From Methanothermococcus thermolithotrophicus DSM 2095 (GTDB taxonomy: Archaea > AGJL01 > Methanococci > Methanococcales > Methanococcaceae): 64,000 bases of DNA. The position numbers and the translations under genes were made by a program. The DNA lies in the NCBI RefSeq assembly GCF_946463545.1, contig NZ_OX296583.1, forward strand, positions 62,001 to 126,000. The letters are read 5' to 3'. This document shows, one piece after another, positions 1 through 7,959 of this stretch. The notes under the pieces were generated by a model. The model was not told the DNA's origin, made no database searches, and saw only the letters and a program-made list of their open reading frames with translations. Each line of letters begins with the position of its first letter. Position 1 is the stretch's first letter.

Positions 1-681
1 TTCCGGACGTTCTGGGATTGCATCAACTGTTCTATCAAAAACTACAGTTTCATCAGGATCTTTTAAGGTTATTTTAGCATGAGGTGTTGCCAAACTTATT
101 CTTCTTAAGTATTCAAATGGCCCTTGTTCTCTTCTACTGTATGTAACTTCTTTAAATTCCCCTTCAACTCTGGTTCCTCTCCAGTAACCGTCTCTGGTAG
201 TATGTGAAACAATATCCCCTTCGTTTTTCTCGATGCTCATTTTAATTTCCATGGTGTGGATTACACCATCTCCAAGTGATGTAATGATTTTAAGAGGTTT
301 TCCTGTGGTCATTTGAGCAAATAAGAGTACTCCCGCTGCCCCTATTCCTTGCTGACCTCTTGATTGGACCAATCTGTGCATTTTAGAACCGGCAAGCATT
401 TTACCGAATACTTTAGGTATGAATTCTGGAGGAATACCAGGTCCATTATCTTCAATTGATATTTTGTAGTGGTCTGCACCTAATTTTTCTATCTCCACGT
501 TGATATCAGGTAAAATCTCTGCCTCTTCACAGGCATCTAGGCTGTTAGTTACTAGTTCGTGAATTATTGTGGTCATACTTCTTAATTTTCCACTGTATCC
601 AAGCATGTGTCTATTTTTTCTGAAAAATTCTGCAATTGAATGTTCTTTAAATTCATCAAATATTTCATTAGCTTCAGCCAC
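1..681 (-). CDS. top6B: DNA topoisomerase VI subunit B, N-terminal part (runs off the left edge)
   Basis: This is the ATPase subunit of the archaeal type IIB topoisomerase (A2B2), which relaxes and decatenates DNA. The 227 visible residues carry the GHKL fold: ELVTNSLDA (Glu42, Asn46) is the N box, EDNGPGIP around residues 77-84 is the ATP-lid Asp motif, and [11 protein letters not shown] around 107-117 is the glycine motif. The GTG start at 681 follows GGTGAT with a 3-nt gap. The frame is open to the edge and the transducer domain lies outside the window. Divergent from dtdA. Confidence 0.95.
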   Translation of the reverse strand, partial: MAEANEIFDEFKEHSIAEFFRKNRHMLGYSGKLRSMTTIIHELVTNSLDACEEAEILPDINVEIEKLGADHYKISIEDNGPGIPPEFIPKVFGKMLAGSKMHRLVQSRGQQGIGAAGVLLFAQMTTGKPLKIITSLGDGVIHTMEIKMSIEKNEGDIVSHTTRDGYWRGTRVEGEFKEVTYSRREQGPFEYLRRISLATPHAKITLKDPDETVVFDRTVDAIPERPE

Positions 682-805
682 TTTATCACCGTAATTTCTT
701 AAACTGAATGATAATACTCGTCGTCAGTACAGGTCGTTTGACGAAAGATGTCACACATTTACATACATTAAATTTAATAAAGTCATAAATAACGAATAAT
801 GCGTT

Positions 806-826
806 ACAATATACTTAGTATATTGT
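806..826. promoter_or_regulatory. Perfect 10-bp-arm palindrome between top6B and dtdA
   Basis: ACAATATACT and AGTATATTGT flank a single T. The palindrome sits in the divergent promoter region, just upstream of an A/T-rich TATA-like stretch (about 830-850) that could serve dtdA. It looks like an operator for a dimeric regulator, but this is inference; an AT-rich palindrome might also be fortuitous. Confidence 0.45.
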
Positions 827-883
827 AGTAGTATTTAAAAATAATTTAAAAACTATAACAACAACGGCAATGAGGATGATAGT

Positions 884-1666
884 ATGGAATATTTACTCGT
901 GTCAACAACGGAAGATTTAGCTAGTCAAAATATTAAGAATAAATTGGAAGAATTAAAAAGACAAAAAAATTGTGATTTTAAGATTTTTGAAACTGATAAG
1001 AAGCTTACACGTTTGTCTCAAAATGACTTACCCGATTCCGACTGCTATATTTTTTTATCAAAACACAGGAGTGAAAGCGGCAAACCTACATTAACGGTCC
1101 ACACCCCTGGAAACTTAACTGAGGATAATTCATTTGGGGGCAATAAAGAAGAAGTCTGTCCATGTGATCCTGTTTTAAACACCATTTTACTTAATAAGAT
1201 TTCTGAATACAACAGTTTGGATGAATACAGTTCTTTAAATTTTGATGTTTCTTTTGAAGTCGTACATCACGGACCATCTGATTTGAGAGCTCCGGCTGTT
1301 TTTGTTGAAATTGGAAGTAGTGAAAAAGAATGGATTATTGAGGAAGCTGGAGAAATAATCGCAAAATCTGTAGTCGATACATTAGATATTTTAAAAAATA
1401 AAGAATTTGAAGAAAAGGAAAAAATTATCGGGCTTGGTGGGGGCCACTATACTTCCAAGTTTACAAGACGAGCTCTATCCGGTGATTACTATATTGGATA
1501 CTTAACCCCAAAGTATGCTCAACTCTCTGAGAGTGTACTTGAACAATTGCTAGAAAAACAAGAATTCGACTATGTAGTTTTTGACTGGAAAGGACTACGG
1601 GGGGACGACAAAAGAAGATACATTGAATTTTTTGAGAATAAAGGTATTGAATGGAAAAAAATCTAG
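884..1666 (+). CDS. dtdA: D-aminoacyl-tRNA deacylase, DTD2 type
   Basis: Hydrolyses D-amino acids (such as D-Tyr) mischarged onto tRNA, recycling the tRNA. The 260-residue length fits the archaeal/plant DTD2 family. Recognisable family motifs are the HHGPSDLRAPAVFVEIGS block near residue 126 and the GLGGGHYTSKFTRRAL block near residue 183, which carry the conserved His and Gly residues of the active site. GAGGATGAT lies 3 nt before the ATG. Divergent from top6B; the next gene on the same strand is larB after a 132-nt gap. Confidence 0.92.
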   Translation: MEYLLVSTTEDLASQNIKNKLEELKRQKNCDFKIFETDKKLTRLSQNDLPDSDCYIFLSKHRSESGKPTLTVHTPGNLTEDNSFGGNKEEVCPCDPVLNTILLNKISEYNSLDEYSSLNFDVSFEVVHHGPSDLRAPAVFVEIGSSEKEWIIEEAGEIIAKSVVDTLDILKNKEFEEKEKIIGLGGGHYTSKFTRRALSGDYYIGYLTPKYAQLSESVLEQLLEKQEFDYVVFDWKGLRGDDKRRYIEFFENKGIEWKKI

Positions 1667-1798
1667 TTTAACTATATATCTATTTATTGTATTATTCATA
1701 TTAGTTTAGTTAATTTTTATTGTAAATATGCTATGAAGGAAAAAATTATAAAACCATTCACAGATAAGATAGTAATAATCAAAAGCTGAAGGGAAATT

Positions 1799-2578
1799 AT
1801 GAAGGAGATTTTAACAAAATTTAAAAACGGCGAGATAAGTTTGGAAGAAGCAGAAAAGAAATTAAAACTAACGTACTTTGAAGAGATAGGCAACATGTGT
1901 AAATTGGATACCACCAGAAAACTGAGAACTGGAATTCCTGAAGTAATTTATGGTGAAGGCAAAAGAACTGAGGACATAGCAAAAATAATGATTCATTTAG
2001 CACACGATAATGGAATAGCACTTGCTACCAGAGTTAAAGACATCGAAGGGCTGAAAAACATCTTAAAGGATAATACCGAATTTAAATTAGAAATTAATGA
2101 AATGGCAAGAACTGCATCATTAATAAAAAAAGATCACAAGATAGAAAGAATAGGAAAAATTGGGATACTTGCCGCAGGAACATCAGATCTTCCAATTGCA
2201 GAGGAGGCTAGGGAAGCTGCAGAATTGATGGGCTGTGAAGTCTTAACATCCTATGATGTGGGAATCGCAGGAGTTCACAGGCTTTTTGGACCACTTAAGA
2301 TGATGATAGAAGAAGACGTGTGCTGCATAATTGTTGTTGCAGGTATGGAGGGGGCGTTACCTTCAGTTGTAACATCACTTGTGGACGTTCCAGTTGTTGG
2401 AGTTCCAACATCGGTAGGGTATGGGATAAAAATAACACCATTACTCACAATGTTGCATTCCTGTGCTCCAGGTCTTACAGTAGTAAATATGGACAATGGT
2501 TTTGGTGCAGGCGTTTTTGCAGGGCTAATTGCCGCAAATATCCATAGGAGAATAAATAAGGGTAAAGGAGATGATTAG
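1799..2578 (+). CDS. larB: Pyridinium-3,5-biscarboxylic acid mononucleotide synthase (LarB)
   Basis: LarB carboxylates nicotinic acid adenine dinucleotide in nickel-pincer nucleotide (NPN) synthesis, the cofactor of lactate racemase and relatives. The 259-residue protein has the C-terminal AIR-carboxylase (PurE-like) fold with GILAAGTSDLPIAEEA around residue 121 and the VAGMEGALPSVVTSLVDVPVVGVPTS block around 180-205, both diagnostic. The N-terminal 50 residues are the family's helical extension. A larE homologue lies in the same window at 49647-50435; larC was not seen. Whether NPN is made here cannot be decided from this window. Confidence 0.9.
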   Translation: MKEILTKFKNGEISLEEAEKKLKLTYFEEIGNMCKLDTTRKLRTGIPEVIYGEGKRTEDIAKIMIHLAHDNGIALATRVKDIEGLKNILKDNTEFKLEINEMARTASLIKKDHKIERIGKIGILAAGTSDLPIAEEAREAAELMGCEVLTSYDVGIAGVHRLFGPLKMMIEEDVCCIIVVAGMEGALPSVVTSLVDVPVVGVPTSVGYGIKITPLLTMLHSCAPGLTVVNMDNGFGAGVFAGLIAANIHRRINKGKGDD

Positions 2579-2614
2579 CATACGCGTAAGAAATAATGAT
2601 AAAAGGGGATTTTA

Positions 2615-3898
2615 ATGGAAATATTAGAAGGAAAATTCCTTGGAATAGGAGAAAACTATGATGAAGTTGTTAAGAATCTGCCTGAGGATTTTCAAGGTTA
2701 CCTAAGAATATCTACAAAGAAAAACGGTCAATTTGAGGAAGGATACGTTTTTTTTAAAGATAAAGAGATTATTGGTTATTACTACAACTATGAAAAAGAA
2801 GTTTTTGGAGCAGATGCCAAAGATTTAATCGAAGAAATAAAAAAGCAAGAAAACCAGGTGGTGGATATTTTCGCTTACGACTCCAATAAATTAAAACTAA
2901 TGATGGAACTATATGGGGAAATATTTCTAAACAAAAACAATAGAAAGAATGAATCCATGGAAAACCAATATATTCCAGATACTAAATGTCAAAATATCAA
3001 TTTAAGTGTTCCTGAAGGCAAACCTATTAAAATGGGAGTAATCATAAATTATGATGACTATAATAAATTAGATGAACAGGAAAGTGTAAAAATCCCTGAG
3101 CTCCTAGGTGAGTATCTGGAAGGTTATCGACTTTTGGATATTTTCAAAAAAGCTGATAATGGCTATAAAAGAGGATACATTATTTTCAAAGATAAAGTGC
3201 CTTTTGCAGCAGCTTATCAAGATCTCTCAGGGGCAATATTTGGGGAAGAAGCATATAACATTTTGGAAAACATTATAAAAGAACCTGGTGCAATTGTTGA
3301 TATCTACGAATACGATTCTAAAAAATTAGAAGTTTTCCTGGAGTTATATCCAAATGCAAAACTTGAAATCCCTACGGTTTATACTTCTTCTTCAAGTGTA
3401 ACAAAAGACATTGAAAATGATTTTGAGGGGTCATTAGTACCTACAGGGGAACTTAAGCACATTTCAGATAAATCTGAAGAAACCAGAACCGATAAAGTAG
3501 ATACTCAGAATGAATCTGCTGAAGAACCTAAGTTATCCCGTGAAGAACTATTAAAGAAGTTTGGAATACAACCGCCTGATGAAGATATGGTGAATAGGAT
3601 AATTCAGGATATTACAGTTCCAGATGCATCGGATCTAAAGAAAATAGAGGAAGAATTAAAGGAAAAAATAGAGAATTCACTTAAGGGCATAAGTGACATT
3701 GAGAATTTTTTAGTAAGTATTTCAGTTAAGTACGATGATGGGTACTCATGCATATGTAACGTTAAAATAACGCCTAAAAAGGTTTTTGGAGTTATAAAAA
3801 AGAAAATTAATCCGGGGGATATTGAAGATCTCATTCAAAAAATTTTGGATAATTATATTATTGATATGGATTCAAGTATATCTATTGAACTTGAATAG
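2615..3898 (+). CDS. DUF2226-like protein with a duplicated N-terminal domain
   Basis: A 427-residue soluble protein of unknown function that resembles the DUF2226 proteins of Methanococcales. The first domain (about 1-105) and a second copy (about 130-250) share a pattern of a short lead (FLGIGENYDEV / LLGEYLEGYRL), a KNGQFEEGYVFFKDK or NGYKRGYIIFKDK strand pair, FGADA/FGEEA, and a VDIFAYDSNKL / VDIYEYDSKKL strand. An acidic, serine-rich linker (about 260-310) leads to a C-terminal domain starting LSREELLKKFGIQPP. The 8-nt gap to the membrane-anchored roadblock-like gene suggests a functional pair. Confidence 0.7.
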   Translation: MEILEGKFLGIGENYDEVVKNLPEDFQGYLRISTKKNGQFEEGYVFFKDKEIIGYYYNYEKEVFGADAKDLIEEIKKQENQVVDIFAYDSNKLKLMMELYGEIFLNKNNRKNESMENQYIPDTKCQNINLSVPEGKPIKMGVIINYDDYNKLDEQESVKIPELLGEYLEGYRLLDIFKKADNGYKRGYIIFKDKVPFAAAYQDLSGAIFGEEAYNILENIIKEPGAIVDIYEYDSKKLEVFLELYPNAKLEIPTVYTSSSSVTKDIENDFEGSLVPTGELKHISDKSEETRTDKVDTQNESAEEPKLSREELLKKFGIQPPDEDMVNRIIQDITVPDASDLKKIEEELKEKIENSLKGISDIENFLVSISVKYDDGYSCICNVKITPKKVFGVIKKKINPGDIEDLIQKILDNYIIDMDSSISIELE

Positions 3899-3906
3899 GT
3901 GTTATT

Positions 3907-4428
3907 ATGGGGAGTGTTTATCTTTTTATATTTTCGTTGATAGTGGGATTTTTGGGTTCGATAGCGTGTTGGAAGCTCACTAAATACTATCACTATAAAA
4001 ACAGCAAAGAGAATATTGAAAAACTTGAAGAAGAAGTTATTGAAGGATTAAAAGAGCTTAAAAAATACACAACTGAAAATAGTAGGAAAGCCTCAGATGA
4101 ATACGACCTATTGGAAATTGCACTTGATAACGAGCTCTCAGATATAACAATAGTAAACGAAGAAGGTTTAACCATTGCATCAACCCTCAAGGATCCTGAA
4201 GAAGTTGCTGCACAGTACAGTAACATATTTCAAAACGTAAATAATATAGTAAAAAACGCATCGAAAGTGATCGTAAAGGCTGGAGATGAATACATTTATA
4301 TAACAACCATTAAGAAAAATGATATTCCTCTTTATCTTATAATTCATTCGAATATTGAAGTGGATCCAATAAGCGAAAATGGGATAATAAGAGATGTGCT
4401 AAACGTACTTGACAAATATATCTCTTAA
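3907..4428 (+). CDS. Membrane-anchored roadblock/LC7-like protein
   Basis: A 173-residue protein with one N-terminal membrane segment (about residues 4-24), a short charged coiled-coil-like stretch (30-60), then a domain with the roadblock/LC7 look: a strand pair DITIVNEEGLTIAST near 79-93, a helix with EEVAAQYSNIFQNV, and strands YIYITTIKKNDIPLYLIIHS. Such domains dimerise and often regulate small GTPases. It directly follows the DUF2226-like gene; AGGTG lies just before its ATG. The domain call is from pattern only. Confidence 0.6.
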   Translation: MGSVYLFIFSLIVGFLGSIACWKLTKYYHYKNSKENIEKLEEEVIEGLKELKKYTTENSRKASDEYDLLEIALDNELSDITIVNEEGLTIASTLKDPEEVAAQYSNIFQNVNNIVKNASKVIVKAGDEYIYITTIKKNDIPLYLIIHSNIEVDPISENGIIRDVLNVLDKYIS

Positions 4429-4430
4429 AT

Positions 4431-4538
4431 ATGGTCGTTTGCATATAAATGATGTAACCATGAAAAATTAAGGTATAAATTATCATTCTTTAGAAATTAT
4501 CATGATTGAATAATGACAAATAATTTGCAAACGATTAT
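4431..4538. repeat. Inverted-repeat-bounded element (copy 1)
   Basis: ATGGTCGTTTGCAT at the left end is mirrored by ATTTGCAAACGATTAT at the right end. Similar ends (ATAGTCGTTCTGCAA / TTCGCAGAACGACTAT) bound elements at 11436-11640 and 12630-12713 and occur as a single end at 49637-49650. The internal sequence is AT-rich and non-coding. It starts immediately after the roadblock gene stop and ends just before the C/D-box RNA. Confidence 0.5.
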
Positions 4539-4544
4539 ACACCA

Positions 4545-4625
4545 TATAGGCAAATGATGATATTATCCCCGGCTGATTCGTCTTAAACTAGGCGAAGAAG
4601 ATGAGAAACTTAACTGATGCCTATA
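4545..4625 (+). ncRNA. C/D-box guide sRNA (2'-O-methylation guide)
   Basis: All elements of an archaeal C/D sRNA are present in order: a terminal stem TATAGGCA (4545-4552) with TGCCTATA (4618-4625), box C ATGATGA (4554-4560), a 12-nt guide, box D' CTGA (4573-4576), box C' AGATGAG (about 4599-4605), a second guide, and box D CTGA (4614-4617). The D' guide TATTATCCCCGG is complementary over 10 nt to the CCGGGGAUAA loop of 23S rRNA. The D'-C' spacer is unusually long and can fold (TTCGTC with GGCGAA). A T-rich stretch follows. Not transcript-verified. Confidence 0.8.
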
Positions 4626-4640
4626 TTTTTTTATTTTATT
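4624..4640 (+). terminator. T-rich terminator after the C/D sRNA
   Basis: A run of Ts interrupted by single As follows the sRNA terminal stem directly. This is the usual archaeal intrinsic termination signal and matches the proposed 3' end of the RNA. Confidence 0.5.
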
Positions 4641-4682
4641 TAATTTTAAATTAATTTTGAAACTTAAAAAAATAAGAAAAGA

Positions 4683-5912
4683 TTATTCCTCAACATATAC
4701 TTTTTTCTTCCTTCTTATATACAAATAAGTCACTACCACGATTAGAATCCCGCCTGCAATCCAGTAATATAATTTATTGCTATCAGATCGGATTTTAGGT
4801 CGAGTATCTATGTTAAAGGTTTCTGTAAGGTAGTATTCATTATGATATTCATCAAAGTAGGTAAAATTCACTCTTAAAACTGTTGTATTTTTTAGGTCGT
4901 CATAACTAAAGTCAAAAATTGCAGTGTCGTAATCGTCTTCATCTAAATCTCCAATATACTTAATGTGGTTATTATTCAATTCCTTTGGACCGCCGGACAG
5001 TGCTAAAACACAGTGTTTTAGTTTTGTAGTACCTCTATTTGCCATACCAATAGTTACTTCGTATCCATCCTGTGTTTTCCGGTACCCTTCTAAATATATA
5101 TAAGGTTGATTGTTGTGTATTTTCTTAACGACCTTTAAATTAATTGGTATAGTTGAGTTGTATTGGTTTCCGTCCTCCCCTATCCACGATATCTTAGTAG
5201 TAACTGTATGGATTCCATCTTCGACTTCCGGGGTGGCATAGATATTAAGTTGAATACTTTTTTCATTTCTAGGATTTAGTGATTCTAAATAATAGGTTGT
5301 ACTACCCAATAGATTTACATTTTTAGTTCCTTCAAAATTAACCATCAAATACTTTGCAACCCCAGTCCCCTTATTTTTAAGAGTTAATTTTAAAACCTTA
5401 GATTCAGAGGGACTTATGGTATTGTTGTTTATATCAATTTCAAATTTTGCAATTCCATATATTGGTAGGTAGTAAATCTTTGTAAAGTTTATTTCTCTTT
5501 CATATACTTCATTTCCCTTAGTTTCATACTCTGTGGCTACTACTGTTACATCTATCCTATAATCCTGTGAAGGTGCGTTTTCATTTACATGTAATTTGAA
5601 ATAAACCGTATCACTCTCTCCCCCATTTAGGTGTGATATAGTTGCAATTCCCTTTGTTGGATTTACTTGTCTTAATTCATAAGGATAATGTGGCTTTATA
5701 ATAACTTTAATATCTTTTAATTCCTTGTCGTAGTTGTTGTTTGTTATTTTAAACCATACACTTACATCGTCACCAGGATGAATTATATTCGGCGATTTTT
5801 CATCTGGTACCGGGTTATCTACCCTGTACTGCGGGCTGTCAATGGCTAATCCATAGACATTTGAAATTAGAATCATTGCAAGTAAAGAAAACAGAATTTT
5901 TAAATATTTCAT
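4683..5912 (-). CDS. Secreted, membrane-anchored COG1361-type surface protein
   Basis: A 409-residue protein with an N-terminal signal peptide (about 1-23), three or four immunoglobulin-like beta domains of the COG1361 kind (for example HPGDDVSVWFKITNNN and SPSESKVLKLTLKNKGTGVAKY), and a C-terminal membrane segment near 382-400 followed by the basic anchor RRKKK. Such proteins often accompany MacB-like ABC exporters, and one is encoded divergently here at 6004-7864. The role is probably cell-envelope or export accessory; no enzymatic motif is seen. Confidence 0.7.
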   Translation of the reverse strand: MKYLKILFSLLAMILISNVYGLAIDSPQYRVDNPVPDEKSPNIIHPGDDVSVWFKITNNNYDKELKDIKVIIKPHYPYELRQVNPTKGIATISHLNGGESDTVYFKLHVNENAPSQDYRIDVTVVATEYETKGNEVYEREINFTKIYYLPIYGIAKFEIDINNNTISPSESKVLKLTLKNKGTGVAKYLMVNFEGTKNVNLLGSTTYYLESLNPRNEKSIQLNIYATPEVEDGIHTVTTKISWIGEDGNQYNSTIPINLKVVKKIHNNQPYIYLEGYRKTQDGYEVTIGMANRGTTKLKHCVLALSGGPKELNNNHIKYIGDLDEDDYDTAIFDFSYDDLKNTTVLRVNFTYFDEYHNEYYLTETFNIDTRPKIRSDSNKLYYWIAGGILIVVVTYLYIRRKKKVYVEE

Positions 5913-6003
5913 GAGCTCCCCCCAAATTGGAATGTATGTTATTAAGTATTATTGTTTATAAAATATAAATTGGATAGTTATAATGTTAATTTTGAGGGGA
6001 CAT

Positions 6004-7194
6004 ATGAAAATAATTGATGTTATTTCCTTTGCAGGAAAAAATCTAAAACAGAAGAGAACTCAGAGCTTGCTAACCATCATAGGAATAGTTATTGGAACTA
6101 TTGCCATAGTTAGTTTGATTTCTTTGGGATATGGGGTTCAAAATTATGTAAAAGATGAAACTGCTAAGTTAGGAGCCAATAAAATACAAATTTTTCCTAT
6201 GAAACAGTTCGGAACTCCCCCATCTAAGCTTTTTGGAGATAAAGAAATTAAGGCAATTAAAAATATACGGGGAGTGGATGAAGTTCTATATGGGTGGTAT
6301 AGCGGAGCTAATATTGAACGCAGGGACGAAAAATATTTCGTAAATATATTCTATGCAAAACCATCCAGTCTAAAATCCGTTTATTCCGATGTAGGTGGCT
6401 ATGGAATTGAAAAAGGTAGATGGTTGTCAGATAATGACAACTATAAATGTATAATAGGTCATGGGGCGGCATATAATTTATTCAAAAAAGAATTAGGAGT
6501 AGGAGATACCATATATATTGACGGTAAAAAATTTAAAATTGTAGGAATCATGACTCAGGTAGGTAACCAGCAAGATGATAATATGGTAATAATACCCATG
6601 AGCTCCGGTGAAGAACTATTTAATAAAAAAGGAGAATATAACTACATAATGGTGAAAATCAAAGATAGTGCAAATATTAAAAAAGTATCGGAAGATATAA
6701 AAGATGCCTTGGAAAAGTCTATGGGGACTGATAATTTCAGCGTTTTAACTGCTGAACAAATGGCAAAATCAATTGGTGGAATACTAAGTGTTTTGACTAT
6801 GTTTGTAGCAGGAGTTGCAGGAATATCTTTACTTGTTGGGGCAGTTGGGATATCAAATACCATGCATATGAGCATATTGGAGAGAAGAAAAGATATAGGT
6901 ATTTTAAAAGCACTTGGCGCAGAAACCACAACAATACTGAAAATATTTGTAGTAGAAGCAGGTTTTTTAGGATTACTTGGGGGAATAGTAGGTTTAATAA
7001 TAGGGATTATCATTGCCAAACTTATTGAAATTGCGGCTCAAAATATGGGGTACGGAATGATTCAGGCGTGGATTTCATGGGAGCTCGTAGTTGGGGTTTT
7101 GGCATTTTCGTTCTTTGTAGGGATTATAAGCGGATACTTTCCAGCAAGAAGCGGGGCAAAGTTAAATCCTGTGGATACATTAAGAGGGGAATGA
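6004..7194 (+). CDS. MacB/FtsX-family ABC transporter permease
   Basis: A 396-residue permease with the MacB layout: an N-terminal helix after NLKQKRTQSLLTIIGIVIGT, a periplasmic-type domain (about 60-250) with GANKIQIFPM and a MacB-PCD-like region, then three C-terminal helices with ERRKDIGILKALGAETTTI and a terminal FPARSGAKLNPVDTLRGE. The start at 6004 is chosen because GAGGGGA sits 3 nt upstream; an ATG at 5983 would add seven residues without such a site. Next gene is its ATPase, 1 nt away. Confidence 0.88.
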   Translation: MKIIDVISFAGKNLKQKRTQSLLTIIGIVIGTIAIVSLISLGYGVQNYVKDETAKLGANKIQIFPMKQFGTPPSKLFGDKEIKAIKNIRGVDEVLYGWYSGANIERRDEKYFVNIFYAKPSSLKSVYSDVGGYGIEKGRWLSDNDNYKCIIGHGAAYNLFKKELGVGDTIYIDGKKFKIVGIMTQVGNQQDDNMVIIPMSSGEELFNKKGEYNYIMVKIKDSANIKKVSEDIKDALEKSMGTDNFSVLTAEQMAKSIGGILSVLTMFVAGVAGISLLVGAVGISNTMHMSILERRKDIGILKALGAETTTILKIFVVEAGFLGLLGGIVGLIIGIIIAKLIEIAAQNMGYGMIQAWISWELVVGVLAFSFFVGIISGYFPARSGAKLNPVDTLRGE

Positions 7195-7195
7195 T

Positions 7196-7864
7196 ATGAC
7201 GTTGATAGAAGCCAAAAACATATGGAAAATATATGGGAAAGGGGAGGCTAAAACAGAGGTACTAAAAGGAATAGATTTAAAAATTGAAAAAAGTGAATTT
7301 GTAGCAATTATGGGACCAAGTGGATGTGGAAAATCCACATTGTTAAATATTTTAGGTCTTTTGGATGTTCCCAATAAAGGAGAACTACATATAAAAGGCA
7401 AAAAAACCACACTAATGGATGAAAATGAACGAGCAGTTTTTAGAAGAAAAATCAGCGGTTTCATATTTCAACAGTTTCATTTAATAAATACATTAACTGC
7501 ACTGGGAAATGTGGAGCTCCCATTAATACTCGATGAAAAAGATGAAAAATATAGGATAAGCCGGGCTAAGGAGCTACTCAAATCAGTAGATCTTGGACAT
7601 AGGGAAAATTATTACCCCAATCAGTTAAGCGGTGGACAACAACAAAGGGTAGCAATAGCACGAGCTCTTGCAAATAAACCTGAAATAATATTTGCAGACG
7701 AACCTACTGGAAACTTAGATAGTAAGAGCGGTAGGCAAGTTTTGGAAACCTTAAAAAAGCTCCATGAAGAAGGGATAACTATTATAATGGTCACCCACGA
7801 TAAAGAATTTACAAAATATGCAACAAAGATTATAAGAATGAAGGATGGAGAAATCGAACCGTAG
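7196..7864 (+). CDS. MacB/LolD-like ABC transporter ATPase
   Basis: A 222-residue ABC ATPase that pairs with the permease upstream. It shows Walker A GPSGCGKST (around 40-48), the Q loop FIFQQFHLI, signature LSGGQQQRV, Walker B IIFADEPTGNLD and the H-loop VTHD. The substrate is unknown; lipoprotein or peptide export is the usual role in this subfamily. The stop codon lies inside a palindrome (CGAACC, GTA, GGTTCG), so the last residues are set by a palindromic repeat. Confidence 0.92.
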   Translation: MTLIEAKNIWKIYGKGEAKTEVLKGIDLKIEKSEFVAIMGPSGCGKSTLLNILGLLDVPNKGELHIKGKKTTLMDENERAVFRRKISGFIFQQFHLINTLTALGNVELPLILDEKDEKYRISRAKELLKSVDLGHRENYYPNQLSGGQQQRVAIARALANKPEIIFADEPTGNLDSKSGRQVLETLKKLHEEGITIIMVTHDKEFTKYATKIIRMKDGEIEP

Positions 7865-7894
7865 GTTCGAGCAACGAAAACCGAAGGTTTTCGT
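7855..7894. repeat. Palindromic repeat unit at the end of the ABC ATPase gene
   Basis: Two hairpins in tandem: CGAACC-GTA-GGTTCG (7855-7869), which contains the stop codon of the ATPase gene, and ACGAAAACC-GAA-GGTTTTCGT (7874-7894). They belong to the dispersed palindrome family found throughout the window. Confidence 0.7.
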
Positions 7895-7959
7895 CTAATT
7901 GTTGGAATAGGTGAATGAGAACATTTGGTTAGGTTGAATGAATAATTATAGGTGAAATT

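Noticed and set aside
4605-4613. A target for the D guide of the C/D sRNA
   Set aside because: The guide GAAACTTAA resembles the sense strand of 16S rRNA and not its complement; no convincing target was found.
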